A stretch of 64,000 nucleotides of DNA from Clostridium sp. (GTDB taxonomy: Bacteria; Bacillota_I; Bacilli_A; RF39; UBA660). The notes below the pieces were generated by a model, which saw nothing but the letters and a program-made list of their open reading frames with translations, did no database searches and was not told where the DNA came from. Shown one piece after another: positions 10,974 through 22,288 of this stretch. Numbering within the stretch: position 1 is the stretch's first letter; the number at the start of each line of letters is the position of its first letter. The translations under genes were made by a program, and so were the position numbers. The stretch is taken from positions 434,001 through 498,000 of the forward strand of contig CP091739.1 in the NCBI GenBank assembly GCA_022010095.1, written 5' to 3'.

Positions 10974-11003
10974 TAAAAGAACCCAACAATGAGTTCTTTT
11001 TAT
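10974..11003. terminator. Bidirectional terminator
   Basis: AAAAGAAC ... GTTCTTTT inverted repeat between convergent genes, with T-run on the plus strand and A-rich flank on the other. Confidence 0.7.
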
Positions 11004-11453
11004 TTACAAGTAAAATTATGTTCACGTAATGCACCTTTTACATCATCTTTATTAGTCTTTTCACCAATATAACTAGTAGATAAATCATAATATTCAGTAA
11101 TATCTTTTTATATTTCTCACATTAATATCTTCAGTAATATCAATAATACCATTATTAATACTATATTCTACTTTAACATATGCACCTTTATCATATGTTT
11201 TCTTTTTCTCTTTTAAAGTTTGTTTCATAGTATCAATATTATCAAGACCCTTATCAGTTAATTGATATTTAATATTAGAAACAACTCTCTTAAGTTCATT
11301 TTTTTATTATCAAATATAATTCTCATATCAATATTATAATTATAATTTTCACTATTAGCTTTCTTACTACACTCTACTTCACTTTCAAGTAAATTACAAC
11401 CTGATAAAAAGTGATATAAATATTATTCCTAATATTAATTTCTTTATTTCCAT
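11000..11453 (-). CDS. Lipoprotein resembling the YehR/DUF1307 family
   Basis: About 150 residues. Signal peptide MEIKKLILGIIFI followed by lipobox LLSGC once a 5-to-4 T correction near 11407 is made. The mature part (NYNYNIDMRIIFDNKKNELKR, QTLKEKKKTYDKGAYVKVEY, DGIIDITEDINV-like strands, YYDLSTSYIGE) matches the general pattern of DUF1307 lipoproteins; this assignment is tentative. Its ATG lies inside the end of the cohesin-like gene (about 10 nt overlap), so it is translated from the same operon as the scaffold and the dockerin protease. Confidence 0.6.
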
Positions 11454-13146
11454 AACATCGCCCTCTTCTTTATAATTCTAACTATATTTAATATTACTAA
11501 CGAAATAATAGATACAACTATTGATACACATGATATAACTATTTTTAATTATATTTGTTTTTTTGATATTTGAACTTTATCATGAGGAATAACTGGTTCA
11601 TCTTGTCTTATCTCTTCTGTTTTAGATATATTAAATTTATATTCACGTGTACTTCCATCTATCGCAGTAACAACTACTTCTATTATACTACCATTTTTTT
11701 AAATTAGAGTTACCATTTATTATAACAGAAGAATCTGTACTTTTCAGTTTCATAAGTAAATTCAAGTGATCTTTCATTTTCAATAGTTATATTATATACA
11801 AGAGTATCTTTATCAAAAATCAATTTGATAATTTTTTTAATACTTAATGATTTTTAAATAGTTATTAGGAACAGCTGTTTTACTTTTTAACAATTCTAGT
11901 TACCTTTTAAAACATAAGTTCTAACACTACCATTTTTCAGCAGTAACTTTAACATTAATAGTATTAACACCTTCTTTTTAATTTATAATTACCAAGTCCA
12001 GTTACTTTAGATTTAATATCTTCAGTATTACCCTTTATATCAATACTATCTATTTCATTTTTTTAACAGTTAAAGCATATTCATTAGTTTTTCTTATCAA
12101 ATTTAAATTCACTATTACTTACACTTAAATTTTTTTAAATAATTATTACTACTTCTATTATCTTCTCTTGTAACAATTATTTTTATAAGTATTTACAGAA
12201 TCATTTTTCACTTTTTGACTTTTTATTAATATTGTATTCTTACCATATTTAAGAAAAAAATACTTCTATTACCATAATCACTTACATAAGAAGATTTATT
12301 ACTTGTAAGAGTTGAATTTATAGTGATTTTACTTGTGTCAGTTGGAACATTTAATTTATAAGATGTAGTATTCTTATTAAATTCAGGATTTAATTTATAA
12401 CCAGTTATTTCTAATTTATCAAGTGTATTTGTTTTATCACGATTATCAATTCTATTAACTGTTATCTTATATACTCTTCTTATACCACTTTCACTTATAA
12501 CTTCTATATCAATTACATTTTCACCATATTTTAAATTATATGATTTAAGACCATTTACTTTAGCAGAAGAATCAGCAAGACTTCCTACAAAAGTAATAGA
12601 ACTTTTATCATAATCAAATTTATATGTAGATTTATCACTATTAAAATCACTTAAATAATTTCCTTCTTTTTACACTTAATGATTTAAGAGTATTTACATT
12701 TGATTTAGCCTTTATAGTAATAGTTTTTATCATTTATATCAACTGATTCAATATTACTATTATCTCCATCATTAGTAATAGTTATATCTTTTATAGTGAA
12801 ACTAGCATTACCACTAGTAGGCATTTTTTTACTTTTAAGAGTACCTACTTCACTATTACCTTTAGATGGATTATTTTTTTCAAGAACTGCTCCATTATTT
12901 TTAATAGAATATACTTTATAATCACTACTATTTTTAAATGAATCATAACTTCCATTTGTAAATGAATATTTAAATTGTACACCTCTTATATTAAAAATCT
13001 TTTAGCATTTAAAAACAATCTTACATTCAACAACTTCTAGGGAAGATGCACTACTTGGACAACTTACATTCATAGTAGCAGTAATACCTTTTAACACTTG
13101 TAAGAACTGTTATAAAACAAAATAAACTAAATAATATTTTCTTCAT
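11444..13146 (-). CDS. Membrane-anchored cohesin-like scaffold protein with cadherin-like repeats
   Basis: About 565 residues. Signal peptide MKKILFSLFCFITVLTSVKG. Residues ~25-150 show the strand pattern of a cohesin/CBM-like jelly roll: SSLEVVECKIVL, NIRGVQFKYSF, SEVGTLK, then ASFTIKDITITN. Next come about four repeats of the cadherin-like beta-sandwich type (LKSLSVKEGNYLSDFNSDKS, LDKLEITGYKLNPEFNKNTT, LKNLSVSNSEFKFDKKTNEY, LKSLSIKKLSNLIFDKD). A C-terminal transmembrane helix (VISCVSIVVSIISLVILNIV) and the tail RIIKKRAMLWK anchor it. The start ATG follows AGGAGG, and the TAG stop of the upstream dockerin protease lies within that site, so translation is coupled. About twelve A/T-run frame corrections are needed. 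Cohesin identity is by pattern and neighbour; a non-binding Ig-like sandwich is the alternative. Confidence 0.62.
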
Positions 13147-13156
13147 GTATTTCCTC

Positions 13157-16097
13157 CTAAAATCCATCTTCTGGACTCAATATATAATTAGATATTTTAA
13201 TAACATCGACTATATCTATTCTTTTATTTTTATCAACATTAGCGGCTCTATGCAGTAAATTATTACTATCATAAGAAGTATCAAGTATGTAGTTTGCACA
13301 CATCATAGTATCAACAATATTAACCCTACCATCTCCATTAATATCACCATATATTACAAAATGATAATTCTTACTAGATAATCCATTACTTACTTTAATA
13401 TAACTATTAGTACCAACATAACCACTATCACTTAATTTATTATCCTTACTATCATAAAATTCATAAGATAATCCACTATTAATAATAACATTTTTTTAAT
13501 TATATCATGAGTCTTATTATAATCATTACTAATAAATATTATATCATCACTAAAATCATATTTATTAACAATAATACTTATATCAGGAATATCTAATTCA
13601 CTTTTTAGGAAAAACTTAATAAATATAAAGACTTAGTAGGAGAATATTTCCATACATTTTTTTATCATATAAACTAAATTTAGATGAATCATATATATCA
13701 CTTAAAAATATTATTATCATTATAAGTATATTTTTAAATTGTAATAATTAAAAAGTTGTACCAACTAAATATTCATGATTACTATAAGTATTATTATTAC
13801 TTATGTCAACACTAGCACTAGAAGCAGATAGAAATAAGAATCCTATTAAAGAACCAGTATATATATCATAATCTCCATTAATACTAGAATCATTTATAAA
13901 AAGTATTTTTTTAACATATACATTTTTTTATTATTATTGACTATTAAACTACCAATTAAAACCACCTGTATTATCATTACCATTAACATTAGAATTAATA
14001 AGAACATTATTTATACTTACATTATTTTCTGCTTGACCAGCAATACTTCCAACACTTTTTATATCCTTTAATATAAGAGCTTTCTATTTCAATATTATTT
14101 ACATTTGAATTAGTCATATAAGAAGAAAGTATTCCACCATAAGAAGATTCATTATCAAGAATATCTATATTAAAATTATATAACTTTAAATTACTTACAC
14201 TAGCATTCCTAAGTATACCAAATAAACCTCCATCATAAGAATTTAAATTACTTATTGTATGATTATTGCCATCAAATTTACCATTAAAGTCAAAAGATAC
14301 AAAACCTTTACCACCATTATAATAGTAACCATTACTATCACGAGTTGCATGTCCTAAATCAATGTCATTCATTAATTTAAAATAATCACTAGAATTACTT
14401 AAATATTTTTAAATCTTCTATTCTTTTTAATAAGATAAGGATTTTTCTAAAAGTACCACCACCTTCAATAGAAGATTCACCCTCTTCATAATCAATAAAT
14501 CCATTAGAATTTATTTCAATACGAAAAATTAGTATTACTTAAAACCTTATTTAATTTAAGAGTAAAATTAGAATAATTATTAATAAGATTAACATTCTTA
14601 ATTATAGTAAAATTACTAGTTATATCATTATTATTTGAATCTATTATTTTTCACTTCATAATTAGTAGCGGAAGGTATATTTTTTTACTTATTAAATGAT
14701 ATTTAGTTACATTACCTACTTTATTATTAAATGTATCTTTACTTTTTAGTGTAATATTTTTTTGATTATCATTATCATTTGATGTAAGTATATTTAAGTT
14801 ATAACTAATATTAGAAGGATTGGTTACATAAACATTTAAAAATACCACTATCATTAGTATAAAAAGTCTTCTACATCAAAAATAATTAATACCATATCTT
14901 AAATCACTTTTTACTTACTGTTTTTACTAGTTGTACCATCACTTATTTTTAATAGTTAATTTTTTTCTTTATCACTACCAGTATAAAAATACTTTAATTC
15001 CTTCTACTTTTTCACTTTCATTACCTATAAAATATGTATATGTATCAGTATTATTACTACTAGTTTTAGTTAAATAATTAGTATAAGAATTATCATATGT
15101 TTTTAAGAGATAAATCACGAACACCAATTAAATATTCATAAACACTAGTATCATAATAAGAAATATAGAAGTATTCAGTATTGTCTTTTCCCCAGGAATT
15201 CATCGCAAGCCAAGCCCCTTTAAGAGTATTACCTTTATATGTAACGCTTCCATAAGTATCATCCCAACCAATTAAAGTAATCGCATGACTAGTAGAAGCA
15301 TAATCACTATATTTTTTACTTCCATCATTATAAAAGTAAATTTGTATCTTTATCATAAAAAAATAAGTAAATATACTAGAAGCAATACCACCATAATTCA
15401 TAATATGATTTTTTTAATATCTTTAGTATATGTATTTAATTGACTTTTTAACAGTACTTACATCATAATTATCAAAAAGCACTAATAACATCAAAAGTAG
15501 GATACCATAACGCATCACGAACATCAATAACAGTATTAGAGCTATCAATATATTCTCTCATCTTTTTCTCTTTATAACTAGTAAAATAGTCACCAAAATA
15601 ACTTTCATTAACAGGACTATATCCATAATACCAATAATTAAGAACATCAACAATAGAATTAGGGCCTCCAAAAGAATTAGAATCTCCTAAATACCTTGCA
15701 ACATAATCCATTTGATTCTCACTAAAATTATATTCTTTAAACCCTTTCTTAAGTAAAAAAGATTCTAAAACATTATTAGTACTAAATGCCCAACATAAAC
15801 TTAAAATACCTTGATTATCCATAGTGGGAACATTTCTTTTGCCAGAATCATTTCTTAAATCAAAAGAAGATGGAATACTATCTATACTATAAGTACTAAG
15901 ATTACCATTAAAATAATTTCTTGATATAATATCATATTTATATAAAAAAACGATTAGGTTTTTACATTAACATTAGATTTATCACTTAAATTAATATATT
16001 CAGTATATTTAGGATTATCAATAATAGAAGCATTTATATAGAATGCAAAAAAGAAAGTAACAAATACAACAAATATTCTATTAAAATACTTCTTCAT
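13157..16097 (-). CDS. Secreted papain-like (C1) cysteine peptidase with GLUG-like repeats and C-terminal dockerin
   Basis: About 980 residues. Signal peptide MKKYFNRIFVVFVTFFFAFYINA. The catalytic domain shows the oxyanion Gln and nucleophile in NQGILSLCWAFS, the His in TSHAITLIGWDD and the Asn in LAMNSWGKD. A beta-rich linker follows, then GLUG-type segments (GTFRNPYLIKKIEDLKYL, FDGNNHTISNL, GGLFGILRNASVSNLKL, VGSIAGQAENNVSI). The last 60 residues are a type I dockerin: GDINGDGRVNIVDTMM and ANVDKNKRIDIVDVIK, both with calcium-loop Asp/Asn residues and NYIL after each. The stop overlaps the ribosome-binding site of the cohesin-like gene. The ATG 16095-16097 with AGGTGG is preferred over a longer upstream start. 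About twenty homopolymer breaks. Probably a surface-tethered protease. Confidence 0.75.
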
Positions 16098-16232
16098 AAG
16101 ACCACCTATTCTATTAAATATTTTTACTATAAAAAGACTATCTAAAGTCAATGTAAACAAAGTGTAATAAATCCAAAAATAAAAATATTATTTTTATGAT
16201 AAAATAGATAGGTATAAAAGGAGTATAAGAAT

Positions 16233-18426
16233 ATGAATGAAAATATAATTAATGATATTTCAAATGAATTAAATATCAAAACAGAACAAGCTAAAACAGT
16301 TCTAAAAACTATTAGAAGAAGGAAACACTATTCCATTTATCGCAAGATATAGAAAAGAAGCAACTGGTGCTTTAGATGAAGAACAAATAAGAAAAATAAA
16401 TGAAGTATACGAATATCAAGTAAACTTACTTAAAAGAAAAGAAGATGTTATAAGACTTATAGATGAAAAAGGTCTTTTAACAGATGAAATAAAGAATAAC
16501 ATAATGAATGCTAAAAAGTTAGTTGAAGTAGAAGATATTTATGCTCCATATAAAGAAAAGAAAAAAACTAAAAGCAACTGAAGCTATTAAAAATGGCCTT
16601 GAACCACTTGCTAAAATAATAATGAGTTTCCCACCTACTTTTAATGATGACTCAGTTAAAAAATTCTTAAATGAAAATGTTAAAACAGTAGATGATGCTA
16701 TAACTGGAGCAAAATATATAATCGCAGAATGGATAAGTGATAATGCATATTATAGAAAATGGATAAGAAGTTATTTCTTCAAGAATGGCGTTATTACTTC
16801 TAAACTTAAAAAAAGAAAGACGCTGATACTAATAAAACATATGAAATGTATTATGACTTCACAGAACCAGTTAAACATATAAAAACCACATAGAGTTCTT
16901 GCAATTAATAGAGGTGAAAATGAAAAAGATATTATCAGTAAATATTGAAGTTAATAATGAAGAGGTATTATCATATTTAGAATCAAAGATAATTAAAAAA
17001 AGATTCACCTGTTAAACCTTACGTAATTGATGCTATAAAAAGATAGTTATAAAAGACTTATATTCCCATCAATGGAAAGAGAAATTAGAAGTGAACTAAC
17101 AAGCCAAAGTGAAGATGCTTCTATTGAAGTATTTAAAGGTAACCTTGAAAATCTATTATTAATCGCACCTATGAAAAATAAAAGAGTTCTTGGATTTGAT
17201 CCAGCATTTAGAACAGGTTGTAAACTAGCAGTAGTAGATGAAACATCTAAAGTGCTTAATATATCAGTTATATATCCACACGAACCACATAATAAATGGA
17301 ATGAAGCAAAAGAAACTATAAAAAGATTTAATTAATAAATATAAGATAGATATTATCGCTATAGGTAATGGAACTGCTTCAAGGGAAAGTGAAAAACTAG
17401 TAAGTGAAACATTAAAAGAAATAAATAATTGTAAATATGCTATTGTTTCAGAAGCAGGAGCAAGTGTATATTCAGCAAGTAAACTAGCTATAGATGAATT
17501 CCCTGATTTAACAGTTGAAAAAAGAAGTGCTGTATCTATCGCAAGAAGACTACAAGATCCATTAAATGAACTTGTTAAAATAGATCCTAAATCAATAGGT
17601 GTCGGTCAGTATCAACATGATGTTTCACAAAAGAAACTTGGTGAAAGTTTAGACTTCACAGTAGAAAAATGTGTTAACAATGTAGGTGTTGATATTAACA
17701 CTGCTTCCCCTTCTATACTTAAATATATAAGTGGTCTTACTAAATCAGCAATTGATAAGATTATTAAATATAGAGAAACAAATGGTAAGATTAAATCAAG
17801 AGAAGAAATCAAAAAAAGGAAAAAACTTCTAAGTGATAAAGCTTATGAACAGTCAATAGGATTCATGAGAATTGCTGATGGTACTAATCCACTTGATAAA
17901 AACAAATATACATACAGAAAGTTATGATAAAACATTAAAGTTATTAGACTACCTAGAATTATCAACAAATGATCTTGGTACTGAAAAAAATTAATTAATA
18001 AGTTAGATAATATTAATGAACATGAAGTATCAAAAAAATGTTAGATATAGATTTATATACTCTACATGATATAATTGATTCATTAAAAAGACCAAATAGA
18101 GATTATAGAGATGACTATCAAATGCCAATATTAAAAAGTGATATTCTTACTATTGATAATTTAACTCCTGGTATGAAATTAGAAGGTACAGTTAGAAATG
18201 TAGTTGACTTTGGTGCTTTTATTGATATTGGACTTCACAACGATGGTCTTGTTCATATTTCAAAGATTACTAATAAATATATTAAACACCCAAATGAAGT
18301 ATTAAGTGTTGGTGATATAGTTACTTGTTATGTTATTGATATAAATAAAGAAAAAAAGAGAAAAAGTATCATTATCACTTATTAACTCCAATAGAAAAAG
18401 TAGGAAATCACTCCTACTTTTTTTAA
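16233..18426 (+). CDS. tex: Tex family S1 RNA-binding transcription accessory protein
   Basis: About 730 residues. Tex-type N-terminus ([32 protein letters not shown]), RNase H-like/YqgF fold ([20 protein letters not shown] ... [14 protein letters not shown]), [15 protein letters not shown], the [27 protein letters not shown] signature split over two lines here, helix-hairpin-helix ([15 protein letters not shown]), and a C-terminal S1 domain ([21 protein letters not shown]). It binds nucleic acid and is implicated in transcription/RNA turnover. ATG at 16233 has AAGGAG. Frame breaks near 16310, 16563, 16803, 16880, 17005, 17330, 17815, 17900, 18030 and 18360. The exact end is uncertain because the last codons run into the terminator. 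Confidence 0.9.
18394..18425. terminator. Terminator shared by tex and the convergent small gene
   Basis: AAAAAGTAGG / CCTACTTTTTTT stem with a short loop, U-tracts in both directions. Confidence 0.8.
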
Positions 18427-18718
18427 ATGTATTAATCATATTAGATTGTTCACCATAACTTCTATTCTTATACCCTATTGGTTTGTTTTTATCGAAATTA
18501 GGTGGTGTTATCGGTTTACTCTTACGAACAACACGAGCATTATCATTAAGATTATTAAGTCTATATACATCATATTGATTATAAGGAGATAACTTCTCTA
18601 CTTTTTCTCCTTTAAATGTTTCATCTTTACCTTCTAATTTTTTCTTAATGACAACATATACAGAACCTAATATCAATAATATAATACCAATCACAATAAA
18701 TACAATATAATCATCCAT
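18414..18718 (-). CDS. Small N-terminally anchored membrane protein
   Basis: About 100 residues: one N-terminal transmembrane helix (YIVFIVIGIILLILGSVYVVI) followed by a basic hydrophilic tail (KKKLEGKDETFKGEK, VVRKSKPITPPNFDKNKP). As written, the frame reads on past the terminator. Restoring 8 A at 18418-18424 gives a TAG right at the terminator stem, which I take as the true end. No family recognised; topology suggests a cytoplasmic tail. Confidence 0.55.
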
Positions 18719-18929
18719 ACAACATCCCTCATATAAATAATATCATATTTACAATGTTTTTTTAAATACAATTTTCATTTGAGTTTCAGCTTTTTTTACT
18801 AATTTTTATATTATTTTTTTGTTATTTTTAAATTCATCAATTTAAAACAACTGATTTTTTTCTATTAATATTTTTTTAGTTTTTCTATGTTAAAAAAATT
18901 ACATTTTTTTAAATGGCTAAATTTAAATA

Positions 18930-19870
18930 TTAAATTTTTTTAAATAATTTATAGTTTCAATTCTAACTGCATATATTTTTCTCTTTTTTTCAATTTTTCT
19001 TCCATTCTCTTATTTCTTCTCTTGCGTAAGATAATATATTTTTTTATTTCTTTTTAATGTTCTTAATCTTATATTTTTCAAAACTAAATTCTTACTTTTT
19101 TTGCTCTAAAATATTCTTCAATTTTTCCATCTTGAAAAAAATATAATCTTACGACTTTTATTACATCTTCTTTACTTTTTTTATATTTCTATTTGTTAAC
19201 AACATAAGTGGTTTATCTTCTTTAAGTCCATAACAAAATACTAATTCATATTCTTTATTATTTGATGGAAGCGTTACTTTTTCTTTTTTTACCTTTAAAA
19301 AAAGAAAAATTTCTATTATTACTCATCCTTATAATAAACAAATCTCCTTGTGAGTCCATATATTCTATTATTCTATCACTATCATATCCACGATCAAATA
19401 CTCCAGTAAAATTTCCTTTAACTACTTCTTTTTACTCGTTCTATACTTTCTAATGTATAATGATTTGACTTTTTAAAAATTCTTACTCTTACAAGAATAT
19501 ATTTTTACCATATACACTTATTGGCTGTTTCTCTTCTTTTGTTATATCTGAATCATCAAATATTGCTACTGGTTCTTCGCCAAAGATATTTCCTATAGTT
19601 GCTAAAGAATTTCTAATTATTAACTCTTTTTTATCAAATTTATTTAAATTATCGCATATTCTTTCTATTGTATTTTTTAATTTTATATCTTCATTTAATT
19701 TTTCTTGCGACATCAGATATCAAGCAACTTCCTGATGCTACAATACCATATTCAACATCCATAATAAAAATTTTTTTCACTTTATCATTTCATTTGACAA
19801 ATTCTTAGAAAAATTTACGATTTCTCTTTTTATTTCATATGTTTTTGTAGTAAAATTATATATGTAAACA
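18930..19870 (-). mobile_element. IS4-like transposase gene, heavily frame-broken
   Basis: The segments read in order like an IS4/IS1634-type DDE transposase: YGIVASGSCLISDVA, NEDIKLKNTIERICDNL, the first catalytic Asp in AIFDDSDITKEEKQP, the second in GVFDRGYDSDRIIEYM, then FIIRMSNNRNF, and a C-terminal block KDGKIEEYFRAKK whose Glu is the usual third catalytic residue. More frame breaks than neighbouring genes, so decay may be real here in addition to homopolymer error. I could not find clear terminal inverted repeats or a target duplication, so the element borders are not given. It lies between a small membrane gene and a DUF285 surface gene. Confidence 0.6.
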
Positions 19871-19957
19871 CCTCCAATAATTTTTGTTTAGTAATAATTT
19901 ATTTTTACCAATTAAATTATATGAAATATCGAATATGTTTACCTTAATTTTAAAGAC

Positions 19958-19996
19958 AAAAAAATCAGAGTTTTTGAAAAATTCTCTGATTTTTTT
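19958..19996. terminator. Terminator-like hairpin between transposase and surface protein
   Basis: AAAAAAATCAGAG ... CTCTGATTTTTTT inverted repeat, symmetrical with U-tracts on both strands; on the minus strand it ends the 20044-22170 gene. Confidence 0.75.
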
Positions 19997-20043
19997 AATT
20001 TTAATTATTATTTTTTTACCGTAACTCAAAAAAATTTTTCACT

Positions 20044-22170
20044 CTATTTAGCTGTAAAGTAACCTGGACTACTTGATCCACCATCTATTCTAGCATAGGC
20101 TTTGCCTACATAAGAACTATTATATTTTTGTTCCTAAACCTCCTTCAAGTTTAAAAAGCATTTTTGAAACATTTTATTACTAGAAGTAACATTATTAGTA
20201 TTAAACTTATTACTTGCATATATTGTTTTAAGATTGGCTACATAGCTAAACATATAACTCATATTTGTAACATTGCTTGTATCAAAATTACTTACATCTA
20301 GGGTTGTGGCTTGACTACTATCAAACATACCACTCATATCAGTTACATTTCTAGTATTAAAATTACTGACATCTAGTATTGTAGCTTGACTACTACCAAA
20401 CATACGATACATATTTGTTACTTTACTTGTATCAAATTTGCTGACATCTAGGGTTGTGGCTTGACTACTATCAAACATACCACCCATAGTTGTAACATTG
20501 CTTGTATCAAAACCACTTACATTCAATACTGTTGCTTTACTACTACCAAACATACCACTCATATCAGTTACATTTCTAGTATTAAAATTACTGACATTTA
20601 GTATTGTAGCTTGACTATTTCTAAACATACAACTCATATTTGTTACTTTACTTGTATTAAATTTGCTGACATCTAATATTGTGGCTTGACTACTTTGAAA
20701 CATATAACTCATATTTGTAACATTGCTTGTATTAAAATTACTGACATCTAGTATTGTAGCTTGACTATTACTAAACATAGAACTCATATCTGTAACATTA
20801 CTTGTATCAAAACCACTTACATTCAATACTGTTGCTTTACTACTATCAAACATACGATACATATTTGTTACTTTACTTGTATCAAATTTGCTGACATCTA
20901 GGGTTGTGGCTTGACTACTATCAAACATACCACCCATAGTTGTAACATTGCTTGTATCAAAACCACTTACATTCAATACTGTTGCTTTACTACTACCAAA
21001 CATACGACTCATATCTGTAACATTGCTTGTATCAAAATTGCTGACATCTAGTATTGTAGCTTGACTATTTTCAAACATAGAACTCATATTAGTTACCTTG
21101 CTTGTATCAAAATTGCTGACATCTAGTATTGTAGCTTGACTATTTTCAAACATAGAACTCATATTAGTTACCTTGCTTGTATCAAAACCACTTACATTCA
21201 ATACTGTTGCTTTACTAATTCGAAACATATCACTCATATTTGTTACATTGCTTGTATCAAAATTGCTTAAATCTAATGTTTGAATTGAACTAAGATAAAA
21301 CATACTATTCATATTAGTTACCCTGCTTGTATTTATATTATTTAATCCATTTACAATTGTAGCTTGACTTCCAGCGAACATAGTACTCATTGATATGATA
21401 GGTTTATTATTGATATACGTGCAAACCTCTTTTGCATCTATACTATCAGTAGACATTGGATTAGTTAATACCACACTCCATCCATCGCCAGTCATATTTT
21501 TCCATTCAATGCTATCTTCTTCTAAATTTATACTTCTTTCTTGCATATATCTATAAGTATATTGCCCATTTACATATTCAGTGCCTTGCGTAATATTACC
21601 ATTATATGTACAATATGTTGGCTCTGGTGATAAATTTTTTTATATTCTTCTATTCCAAGTACTCCATTAAACTCTTTTCCTTGATTATAATTTTGATTAG
21701 CATTTGTTTCTTTTGAACAAGAATGTAAATGTATATTCATGTGTAACTCCTGATTCAATTGAAATATTTTGTGCTATTCTTTTTGCTCTTACTGAAAGTT
21801 CAGTTATTGGTTCGCATGTTCCTTCAACTATCCCACTTGAATTTAATCTCTTACAAGTTGCTGAAAGAACTAATTCATTTTTAAGAATTGTATTTGTTAA
21901 TTTTTGCCATACGATATTATAGGCTGTATCAAGTGTTCCATTATTTTTTACTGATACTGTCTTTGTAGTAGTCCAACCCGGTTTAATATTTTGCACATTT
22001 ATTGCTGGTCCATCAGTATATGTAAGCTTTAGTGTTCCAGCTTCCACTACCATGTCTTTTGCATTATCATTACCTTTTACAGTGGTACTAAAGTACGCAT
22101 AAGAAAGTCCTGTTGTTAAAAGTAAAAGCATTACAATCAATGTTCCAAATAATATTTTATTGTCTTTCAT
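20044..22170 (-). CDS. Surface protein: SipW/TasA-type N-terminal module plus DUF285 repeats
   Basis: About 705 residues. The N-terminus (MKDNKILFGTLIVMLLLLTT, then GLSYAYFSTTVKGND) is a SipW-dependent type signal followed by a TasA/CalY-like beta module (GTLKLTYTDGPAIN, NNGTLDTAYNIVW). A bridging domain (GDGWSVVLTNP) leads into about 15 copies of the 24-25 residue DUF285/BspA-like repeat (FDTSNVTNMSYMF, SQATILDVSNF). It ends YVGKAYARIDGGSSSPGYF without an LPXTG motif. Frame corrections are few (near 21717, 21637, 20155, 20125). Its first ~60 codons are nearly identical in DNA to the 35850-37082 gene. Likely a secreted or fibre-forming adhesin. Confidence 0.78.
20400..20555. repeat. Long direct repeat inside DUF285 coding region (copy 1; copy 2 at 20850-21005)
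   Basis: About 155 bp are identical, or nearly so, between 20400-20555 and 20850-21005, covering two full DUF285 units and parts of others. A second shorter repeat (about 75 bp) is duplicated head-to-tail around 21000-21160. All copies are in frame, so recombination would add or remove whole protein repeats. Confidence 0.75.
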
Positions 22171-22251
22171 AATCTTCTACCATCCTTACAATAGTAAGTA
22201 TAGCAAATATTACCCCCCGCAAGCAAACATTTGTTCTTATTTAAATTAATC

Positions 22252-22288
22252 AAAAAAACACCTTGAAAAATCAAGATGTTCTTTTTTT
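22252..22288 (-). terminator. Terminator after trigger factor
   Basis: Minus-strand AACATCTTGA-tttt-TCAAGGTGTT followed by TTTTTTT. Confidence 0.8.

Noticed and set aside
20130..21500. CRISPR-like periodic repeats
   Set aside because: The ~72-75 nt period is the codon period of the DUF285 protein repeat; there is an open frame throughout and no constant repeat/variable spacer pattern.
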